Shown here in pieces: positions 24,514 through 30,389 of a stretch of 35,977 nt of DNA. The DNA is taken from assembly GCF_004344915.1 (NCBI RefSeq), contig NZ_SKFG01000030.1, positions 1 through 35,977 on the forward strand. Reading direction: 5' to 3'. Positions within the stretch are counted from its first letter, which is position 1. Each line of letters opens with the position of its first letter. A program made the translations under genes and the position numbers. The notes beneath the pieces are model-generated. The model worked only from the letters and a program-made list of their open reading frames with translations. It made no database searches and was not told where the DNA came from. Source of the stretch: Paenibacillus albiflavus. GTDB lineage: Bacteria > Bacillota > Bacilli > Paenibacillales > NBRC-103111.

Positions 24514-25527
24514 TTATTTAACCAGGTCTGGATATAAAGCTTTCGCAACCTGTAACAAGCCTTCTGTTACACGTGGTCCAGGACGGCTCAAGCTATTCAC
24601 ATCAAGACCGAACAGTTGATTTTTTACAATAGCGTCAACCTTGCTCCAGCTCGCACGTTCACGGATCAACGTTTCTAATGTTTTCTTGCTCTTATCATCT
24701 ACAAGCTTATCTGCGTATAAGATAACTTGAGGATTTTGCTGAATAATTAGCTCTTCGTTCATTTCTGCCCAACCTGTAATTCCTAACTCAGCTGCAACGT
24801 TAACACCACCAGCAATCGTAATCAGCTCGCTCATGAATTCTCCCTTACCCACTGTCCAGCCTGGTGAGAACTCAAGAAGCACTTTCTTACGATCTTCTGG
24901 CTTCACATCTTTCACTGCTGATTGAACAAGCTCGATTTCCTGTTTCATCTTCGTAACAATCTTTTGCGCAGCTTCATTTGCATCGGTAATTTGACCATAT
25001 AGCACAATATTGTTCATGACATCATCAAGCGTCTTAGGCTCAACTTTAAAAATTTGAATGCCAACCTTACGAAGTTCTTCAACCGTAGCCTCTTTCATCG
25101 AAACGCCTGTGAATACGATGTCAGGTTTAGCTCCGATCAAGGCTTCTACAGTTGGTTTTGTAATACTACCCATCTTCGGCTTAGACTTTGCTTCTTCCGG
25201 GTAATCATCGTAATCGGATACACCAACGATTTTATCTCCTAGTCCTAATGCAAAAAGCGATTCCGTTTCCGCAGGCGATACTGATACAATGCGCTCTGGT
25301 GCTTTATCGAACTTGAACTCTTGTCCAGTTGCATCCTTAACGGTCAGCGGATATTGCGTATGAGCATCTGCCTTCGCTTCTGGTGCTGGAGTTGTTGCTG
25401 CAGCTGGTGTTGGTGTAGCAGTGGCTGCCGGATCAGCTGTCTTAGCTCCACATGCCGTCATTACGACTAGAAGTGATGCTGTTAGTAATGACATGAATAA
25501 TTTGTTTTTGCGTAAATCTGTCTTCAT
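24514..25527 (-). CDS. btuF: ABC transporter substrate-binding lipoprotein, corrinoid (BtuF-like)
   Basis: A 337-residue extracytoplasmic binding protein of the BtuF/FhuD cluster. The signal peptide ends in the lipobox VMTAC with C26 as the lipidated residue, followed by an Ala/Thr/Pro-rich linker to about residue 55. The fold begins YPLTVKDATGQEFKFDKAPERIVSVSPAETESLFALGLGDKIVGVSDYDDYP, characteristic of helical-backbone binding proteins. It is the first gene after the cobalamin riboswitch. Iron-siderophore or haem binding is the main alternative by sequence alone. Confidence 0.88.
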   Translation of the reverse strand: MKTDLRKNKLFMSLLTASLLVVMTACGAKTADPAATATPTPAAATTPAPEAKADAHTQYPLTVKDATGQEFKFDKAPERIVSVSPAETESLFALGLGDKIVGVSDYDDYPEEAKSKPKMGSITKPTVEALIGAKPDIVFTGVSMKEATVEELRKVGIQIFKVEPKTLDDVMNNIVLYGQITDANEAAQKIVTKMKQEIELVQSAVKDVKPEDRKKVLLEFSPGWTVGKGEFMSELITIAGGVNVAAELGITGWAEMNEELIIQQNPQVILYADKLVDDKSKKTLETLIRERASWSKVDAIVKNQLFGLDVNSLSRPGPRVTEGLLQVAKALYPDLVK

Positions 25528-25632
25528 AATTACTCTCCCCCTAAAATGAATGGAGCAAGAAGGCTTGATTGTGATGTGCCAAGTAGCAGATAGTTATACT
25601 TGTTCCTTACAAAGATAGAATTCAATTCTTAA

Positions 25633-25685
25633 GGTGATACAGCATCACCAAATGAAATCCCCTCTATTCATTAAGAACAGAGGGG
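25633..25685 (-). terminator. Two hairpins in the btuF leader: candidate riboswitch expression platform
   Basis: One stem pairs cccctct (25659-25665) with agagggg (25679-25685); a second pairs ggtgat (25633-25638) with atcacc (25644-25649). In the direction of transcription the first is followed by ATTTCATTT and the second by TTAAGAATT, so neither has a perfect T-run. They lie between the aptamer and the btuF start at 25527 and are the likely site of premature termination when cobalamin is bound. Confidence 0.5.
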
Positions 25686-25771
25686 ACGATAAATACGGAG
25701 TTCATTAGCCTAGATTTAGTCCAATATCCGTGTTTAGCGATAGTCCTCTCCTCGAAGGATGTCGTTGTATA

Positions 25772-25992
25772 AACACATAGGCAGGTTTCCTGACTTACTG
25801 GTTACATGAAGAAACGGTTAACATCCTAAATAGACGGATTCCGATTCTAGCGCTAGACTTCGCCTTCCCGTTATGACAGTGGCTTCATGAAGCTAGCTTC
25901 CAGTTACAGTGGCGGGACCGTGCTGGATTCTCACCAGCTTCCCTTTTAACCTTGCAGACGTTAGAGCGCATCTGCAAAGGCACCTATCTGTT
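25772..25992 (-). promoter_or_regulatory. Cobalamin (B12) riboswitch
   Basis: On the minus strand the conserved aptamer elements appear in order: the AAAAGGGAAGCTGGTGAGAA block, TCCAGCACGG, the core TCCCGCCACTGTAA, and the B12 box AGTCAGGAAACCTGCC (25781-25796). The closing P1 helix can be drawn between 25983-25992 and 25772-25781 with one mismatch. It lies about 245 bases before btuF and should shut the transport and cob genes down when adenosylcobalamin is plentiful. Confidence 0.96.
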
Positions 25993-26041
25993 ATCGATAT
26001 TTACTTGGAATGTTTATTCAAGCATTCTGCTTTCAAGTAGA

Positions 26042-26070
26042 ATTATATGCGTACTTCAACTATTTGACAA
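26042..26070 (-). promoter_or_regulatory. Sigma-A promoter of the riboswitch-controlled operon
   Basis: Minus strand: TTGTCA (26070-26065), a 17-base spacer and a perfect TATAAT (26047-26042). Transcription would start near 26035, some 40 bases before the aptamer. The gene-free stretch 25993-26363 holds this promoter, a rightward promoter at 26276-26304, and nothing else that I can recognise. Confidence 0.75.
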
Positions 26071-26275
26071 GGAAAGCAGCATATATTTGATGCAATTGTC
26101 CAAGCTAGCAAGCATTATGCATGAATGGGACGTTTTAACAAGTTTAGAAAGTGACATTATTTTAGATGCTGCAGATTTAACAAATCATATGTCAGTACAT
26201 ATAAAGGCAAGAATGTGCGTGTAAATGGATTTGACCATCAAAGAGATATGCGTAGCATAGCTGAGTGATTTTGTT

Positions 26276-26304
26276 TTGAAATCTAAGGTTAGTTGAGATA
26301 TTAT
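26276..26304 (+). promoter_or_regulatory. Sigma-A type promoter for the orphan gene at 26364
   Basis: TTGAAA (26276-26281), a 17-base spacer and TATTAT (26299-26304), about 60 bases before the TTG start. It is divergent from the riboswitch operon promoter. Confidence 0.5.
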
Positions 26305-26363
26305 AAAATTTAACGAAATATGGAAAAAAGCCCATACATAACATACTAAAGGGGGAATATGAA

Positions 26364-26837
26364 TTGAAACGATACCGAAAATCAATCTCTATTCTTATCG
26401 TAGTGTTATTGATTCTAGGAGCAATTGGATTAAGTATATATAAAAATCAAGATAATGCTAAGAAAATAAACTCATTTACCGAACTTTATAATAAGCATTT
26501 TGACACAAGAGAGGTAACTTCCATTCTTCTTGAAGAGCGCGGCACTTTTAAACCACAACGAGATCTTTTTGTAAAACATAAAGAGAAAATAGATAAAGTG
26601 ATTAACTTATTCTCTCAAATAGAATGGAAATATGATAAGAATGCAACACCAAGTTCTGAAAAGGCCTATCAAATTACTCTAAGTTTTGGAAATGAACTGA
26701 TTTTTGCTATGATGGTTTCTGATAATGGTGCTGTTGATACTTTTGACTATGCCACAAACAAAGGCCACTCCTATCGGATCACAAATGAGTTTGATGTAAA
26801 TGCGATTGAGCTTCTTTTCGAAATAGAGAGTGACTAA
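26364..26837 (+). CDS. Hypothetical membrane-anchored protein
   Basis: A 157-residue protein that I do not recognise. Residues about 8-27 form one hydrophobic helix (ISILIVVLLILGAIGLSIY) after a basic start, so it is either a signal-anchored protein or has an uncleaved signal peptide. The rest is a small soluble domain facing out, with a beta-rich stretch (AYQITLSFGNELIFAMMVSDNGAVDTFDY). The start is TTG at 26364 with AAAGGGGG eight bases upstream; the ATG just before it (26358) runs straight into a stop. Codons are clearly more AT-rich than those of the flanking genes. It stands alone on the plus strand, behind its own promoter, between two minus-strand units, which suggests later acquisition. 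Confidence 0.7.
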   Translation: MKRYRKSISILIVVLLILGAIGLSIYKNQDNAKKINSFTELYNKHFDTREVTSILLEERGTFKPQRDLFVKHKEKIDKVINLFSQIEWKYDKNATPSSEKAYQITLSFGNELIFAMMVSDNGAVDTFDYATNKGHSYRITNEFDVNAIELLFEIESD

Positions 26838-26981
26838 GCTAGAATTAGCGCCTATTAATAGAATAATAAAAAAACATGATTTACAAGAAGAAGCGGTTTC
26901 TCCGTCTTTAAGTACGGATCGGTTTCTTAATGTATTTCTTAGAATTTATGACGCAAAAGTCATAAATTCTATAATACATAC

Positions 26982-27010
26982 AAAAGAGACTGACATTACT
27001 CAGTCCCTTT
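26982..27010 (-). terminator. Terminator of the Spo0E-family gene, overlapping its stop codon
   Basis: Arms at 26983-26993 and 27000-27010 form an 11-bp stem (one G-U pair) with a six-base loop. On the minus strand the TAA stop of the Spo0E-like gene lies in the loop, and TTTTG follows the stem. Confidence 0.8.
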
Positions 27011-27262
27011 CTCTGTATTCATATATTCTATAATTTTGACATCAAGCTCCATACTAACTTCTATGACACGATCAGAAGTCATCTTCTGACCACCAAGTAC
27101 GAGGCGTTCAAGCCTTAATCGTAAATCATGAATTTGCTCTTCTAAATCACGTTGAGAGGTGATACACATCGACTTTCGGAGCAGCCAGCGCCTCTTATTC
27201 GTCGAATCCTGAATAAGCCATTGATTAGAGGTTTCTAGAAGCTGATAATCGATATAGGTCAT
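26996..27262 (-). CDS. Spo0E-family aspartyl-phosphate phosphatase
   Basis: An 88-residue protein whose second half (about residues 38-83) matches the Spo0E/YisI/YnzD family: a helix LEEQIHDLRLRLERLVL, a turn containing TSDRVIEVSMELDVKIIEYM, with the diagnostic SxxLD at its core. These phosphatases remove phosphate from Spo0A and delay sporulation. The first 37 residues (MTYIDYQLLETSNQW) are not part of the usual domain; an internal ATG giving MCITSQRDLEEQ would make a more standard length of about 57 residues, but the ATG at 27262 is the one with a GGGAG eight bases upstream. The gene is single and ends in its own terminator. Confidence 0.8.
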   Translation of the reverse strand: MTYIDYQLLETSNQWLIQDSTNKRRWLLRKSMCITSQRDLEEQIHDLRLRLERLVLGGQKMTSDRVIEVSMELDVKIIEYMNTEKGTE

Positions 27263-27337
27263 CTATTCATCTCCCTCTCTCCGACTTATTTAGTATAAAT
27301 ATACCATTTTATCCTCGCCTTGAAAATAGGATTTTCG

Positions 27338-28531
27338 TCACAATTTGGCAATTGTGTTACCGATTCTATCTAAAGCTTCATTTAATTGTGCGACTGAGGT
27401 TGCATAAGAACAGCGGATAAAACCCTCTCCGCCTAGGCCAAATACATCGCCTGGGACTGCAGCTACTCTTGCTTCTGTGAGTAATAGCCTAGCAAACTCA
27501 TCTGAAGTAAGACCTGTTGAGCGGATAGATGGGAATGCATAGAATGCACCTTGCGGTTCATGGCATTCAAGTCCTATTTCTCTAAAGCCCTTAACGACAA
27601 GTCTTCGACGTTGATTGTAGGATTCCACCATACGATCCTTATCTTCCATACCGTTCTTAAGGGCTTCAAGCGCAGCAACCTGTCCCATTACAGGCGCACA
27701 CATCACGGTATATTGGTGAATTTTGAGCATTTCACTAATGAGATCACGATGACCGCAAGCATAACCCATTCTCCATCCTGTCATAGCGAATGCTTTGGAG
27801 AAACCAGATACTAGAATGGTGCGATCAGCCATATCAGGCATTGCTGCAAAAGAAACATGCTTCCGATCATAGGTAAGCTCTGCATAAATTTCGTCAGAAA
27901 TTACGATTAAATCATGTTCTTCAACAATTTTGGCGATTGGCTCCCAATCCTCATAGGTCATAATGCCCCCAGTTGGATTACTTGGATAACATAAGATCAA
28001 CACTTTGGAACGTGGTGTAATTGCGGCTTTCAGTCTTTCTGGCGTCAGCTTGAAATTATTTTCAGCTGAAGTCTCAATTCCGACGGATTTACCCCCACTA
28101 ATTGCAATAATAGGTGAATAAGAAATATAACACGGCTCCGGAACGAGAACTTCATCCCCTGGTTCGATTAATGTACGAAGTGCAAGGTCGATAGCCTCCG
28201 AGCCACCGATCGTGACCAGAATTTCATTGGAGGGCTCATATTTCGTTTGAAATGAGGTATACAAATACTCCGCAATTGCTTCACGCAATTCTACTGTACC
28301 GGAATTGGGAGTGTATTGCGTTTTACCGCGTTCAAGTGAATAGACAGCCGCTTCTCTGACATGCCATGGTGTAACGAAATCGGGTTCACCAACACCTAAT
28401 GAGATAATATCTTTGGATCCTGATGCTAAGTCAAAAAATCTGCGAATACCAGAAGGCTGAATGTCCCGAACGAGTGGCGCAACATAATCTTTCATCGATT
28501 GACGTTTGCTTGTTATTGGGTTACTGTTCAT
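27338..28531 (-). CDS. alaT: PLP-dependent aminotransferase, class I/II (AlaT-like)
   Basis: A 397-residue fold-type I aminotransferase. It shows SLGVGEPDFVTPWHVREAA, the YTPNSGTVELREAIA substrate-binding block, CYPSNPTGG, ISDEIYAELTYD and the Schiff-base lysine K246 in SGFSKAFAMTGWRMGY. The C-terminal RCSYATS motif carries the arginine that binds the substrate carboxylate. Adjacency to an Lrp/AsnC regulator matches the B. subtilis alaR-alaT (yugG-yugH) pair, where the enzyme makes alanine from pyruvate and glutamate. Substrate assignment therefore rests on context; the protein family itself is broad (PatA/AspB group). Only 13 bases separate it from the regulator gene. Confidence 0.88.
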   Translation of the reverse strand: MNSNPITSKRQSMKDYVAPLVRDIQPSGIRRFFDLASGSKDIISLGVGEPDFVTPWHVREAAVYSLERGKTQYTPNSGTVELREAIAEYLYTSFQTKYEPSNEILVTIGGSEAIDLALRTLIEPGDEVLVPEPCYISYSPIIAISGGKSVGIETSAENNFKLTPERLKAAITPRSKVLILCYPSNPTGGIMTYEDWEPIAKIVEEHDLIVISDEIYAELTYDRKHVSFAAMPDMADRTILVSGFSKAFAMTGWRMGYACGHRDLISEMLKIHQYTVMCAPVMGQVAALEALKNGMEDKDRMVESYNQRRRLVVKGFREIGLECHEPQGAFYAFPSIRSTGLTSDEFARLLLTEARVAAVPGDVFGLGGEGFIRCSYATSVAQLNEALDRIGNTIAKL

Positions 28532-28544
28532 CGTTCATCATCCT

Positions 28545-29036
28545 TCACGGCGTAATCGGCAGTCGATTATCATCCTCTTTGTTCTCAAAGATAATACCGT
28601 CCTGCTTATATTTCTTTAATATGAAATGAGTCTTCGTCGACAATACACGATCAAGTGAGGCTAACTTGTTAGATACGAATGAAGCGACATCCTGTAGAGA
28701 GCTTCCTTCTATTTCAACAAGCAAATCATAGGCTCCTGACATCAAATAAACGGATTTCACTTCTGGATATAAGTAAATCCTTTCCGCAATCGCATCAAAT
28801 CCATGACCGCGTTCAGGTGTAATTTGTACTTCAATTAAGGCAGTTACCGTTTCGCTTACAAATTTACTCCAATTGAGTACAGTTGCATATTTAACGATCA
28901 CATTCTCTTCTTCAAGCTCTTTGATTGTTGCTCTAACTTGTTCCTCGGATTCACCAAGCATCGTTGCGATCAATTCTGGGCTACGACGGGCATCCTCCTT
29001 AAGAAGATCTAGAATTTTAAGTTTCCTTGCTTCCAT
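28545..29036 (-). CDS. alaR: Lrp/AsnC-family transcriptional regulator (AlaR-like)
   Basis: A 163-residue regulator. Residues about 1-55 form the winged helix-turn-helix (LKILDLLKEDARRSPELIATMLGESEEQVRATIKELEEENVI), followed by a linker strand and an effector-binding RAM domain (ALIEVQITPERGHGFDAIAERIYLYPEVKSVYLMSGAYDLLVEIEG). I chose ATG at 29036 because AGGAGG lies seven bases upstream, inside the apparent extension that begins with TTG at 29063. It probably controls its own operon with the aminotransferase downstream, as AlaR does in B. subtilis. Confidence 0.9.
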   Translation of the reverse strand: MEARKLKILDLLKEDARRSPELIATMLGESEEQVRATIKELEEENVIVKYATVLNWSKFVSETVTALIEVQITPERGHGFDAIAERIYLYPEVKSVYLMSGAYDLLVEIEGSSLQDVASFVSNKLASLDRVLSTKTHFILKKYKQDGIIFENKEDDNRLPITP

Positions 29037-29227
29037 CTTCAATCCTCCTAATTGTTTTTTCAAATAAATAATGGTTAGCTATCATCATACAACGGTTCTA
29101 GGTGCAAAATCCATTAAATGTTTTGCTAAATTAGGTGAATACTTGCTGGATTACACGATTCTACTTCAATAACATGAATAAATCTCCTTCGTTCAATAGA
29201 TTACTAGATGTCATAGCATCTCAGGAT

Positions 29228-29257
29228 AAAAAAAAGAATGCTGAAATCAGCATTCTT
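29228..29257 (-). terminator. Intrinsic terminator after the zinc-ribbon protein gene
   Basis: A near-perfect hairpin (aagaatgctga at 29234-29244, tcagcattctt at 29247-29257). On the minus strand it ends in a run of nine T. It lies 18 bases after the stop at 29276. Confidence 0.93.
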
Positions 29258-29275
29258 GTAGTCAGTCAAAAACCA

Positions 29276-29791
29276 TTACTTCTGGATGTCTTGGCTCAAT
29301 CGTTCGATCATGCCTAGACGATCCTTATCCGAAAGAATTTGTTCTGTTCGGAAGCATTGTGGACAGACATAGAACTGAACTGTAAAAGGTGCTGGCAGAA
29401 TTTGCTTACCAAGAGAAGCAGGGACATGTCCTGTGAATTCTTCTGCTGTAACCGTGCGTTCACCTGTCAATAGCAATAAATCACGACAGTTTAAGCATTC
29501 CGGTGCTTCTTCCTGCTCATCTATGCAAGCCTGCGCATTTATGCTGTAAGTATCCTCTTCTAAATTGTCTTCCCAGTCATCATCCGTTTCAACTGGATCT
29601 AGCGTATCATCTGTTTCATCCAGATCTTCATCATCTACTTCTTCATCTAAAGTATCCATCCCAACCTTAATGCTGCGATAGTCACCGAGTTCATTGAAGC
29701 AATGAGGACACATATCTTCCGGTCCGATCTCAGGGTCCCAGTGTATTTCTGATTGACACCAAGGACATATCACTTCATGCTGTTGTTCCAT
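29276..29791 (-). CDS. Hypothetical protein with two zinc-ribbon motifs and an acidic linker
   Basis: A 171-residue protein that I cannot name. The N-terminus has CPWCQSE and CPHCFNE (a C4 zinc ribbon at about residues 9-35). Residues about 48-85 are almost purely acidic with Asp/Glu/Thr (LDEEVDDEDLDETDD). The C-terminal half has CLNCRD near residue 99 and CPQCF near residue 147, which could form a second, split zinc site, and it ends in a helix. No catalytic motif is seen. Its position downstream of mutS2, DUF350 and a mini-protein on the same strand suggests, without proving, that it is the last gene of that transcript. It ends in a strong terminator. Confidence 0.75.
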   Translation of the reverse strand: MEQQHEVICPWCQSEIHWDPEIGPEDMCPHCFNELGDYRSIKVGMDTLDEEVDDEDLDETDDTLDPVETDDDWEDNLEEDTYSINAQACIDEQEEAPECLNCRDLLLLTGERTVTAEEFTGHVPASLGKQILPAPFTVQFYVCPQCFRTEQILSDKDRLGMIERLSQDIQK

Positions 29792-29821
29792 AACGTTACC
29801 TCCATACTCTTGTATTCAATC

Positions 29822-29905
29822 TTACGTGTTTTGCATCATATAAATAACGCCTACTATTATAAATCCAATAGCGAGTGCAAATAAAGTACCCCATAAATAT
29901 TTCAT
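29822..29905 (-). CDS. Putative 27-residue membrane mini-protein
   Basis: ATG at 29905 opens a 27-codon frame ending in TAA (29824-29822). The product, MKYLWGTLFALAIGFIIVG and then VIYMMQNT, is a single hydrophobic helix with a basic N-terminal residue. A purine-rich AAAGGAA lies about 13 bases upstream, which is farther than usual. It sits in the gap between the DUF350 gene and the zinc-ribbon gene. No homologue comes to mind. Confidence 0.45.
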   Translation of the reverse strand: MKYLWGTLFALAIGFIIVGVIYMMQNT

Positions 29906-29937
29906 AATGCACGAACCGTTCCTTTCCTAACCTTTCA

Positions 29938-30357
29938 TTAATCCACACAAGCTCCAATGACAAATGATATGGAAATCGAGATAATCATAGATAGCAAGCC
30001 AACAGCCCGATTATCCTTCTTTATTTCGTCGTCTATATGAAAATGCGGTGTCAAAAACTCAAAAATAAAGTAAGAGATTAATAGCAGTACAAAGCCCAAG
30101 CCTGACCAAATTAACGTTTGGATGAGGGAATCATTATTCTTGATTGCAAAATGAAACACATTGCAAATCCCAAATATTTTGCCACCCGTAGCCATTGCGA
30201 CAGATACATTACCTGCTTTAATTTCTTCCCAATCATTATATTTAGTGACCATCTCAAAAATTGTTAGAAAAACGATCAGTGCAAGTACAGCTACAGAGAA
30301 AACGGCCAATGCAGTCAGATAAGCATTATTCAATATTAAATGGATATCCACCGTCAT
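29938..30357 (-). CDS. DUF350 family membrane protein
   Basis: A 139-residue protein with four hydrophobic helices in two similar halves (LTALAVFSVAVLALIVFLTIFEM, then ATGGKIFGICNVFHFAI; SGLGFVLLLISYFIFEFL, then AVGLLSMIISISISFVIGACV). This arrangement and the NVSVAMATGGK and DNRAVGLL segments are those of DUF350 (UPF0719) proteins, whose role is unknown. I chose ATG at 30357, six bases after AGTGAGG, over the GTG at 30369, which lies inside that ribosome binding site. The gene follows mutS2 after 32 bases and is probably cotranscribed. Confidence 0.88.
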   Translation of the reverse strand: MTVDIHLILNNAYLTALAVFSVAVLALIVFLTIFEMVTKYNDWEEIKAGNVSVAMATGGKIFGICNVFHFAIKNNDSLIQTLIWSGLGFVLLLISYFIFEFLTPHFHIDDEIKKDNRAVGLLSMIISISISFVIGACVD

Positions 30358-30389
30358 AGATAGCCTCACTTTCTGATCCTAATATTATG

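Noticed and set aside
25952-26224. 90-residue rightward frame
   Set aside because: It begins inside the cobalamin riboswitch aptamer and crosses the operon promoter on the opposite strand; no ribosome binding site or family resemblance.
26830-27033. 67-residue rightward frame with GTG start overlapping the orphan gene
   Set aside because: No adequate ribosome binding site, no recognisable domain, and its 3' end runs through the terminator and coding end of the Spo0E-family gene. It could be a degenerate gene, but evidence is too thin to list it.
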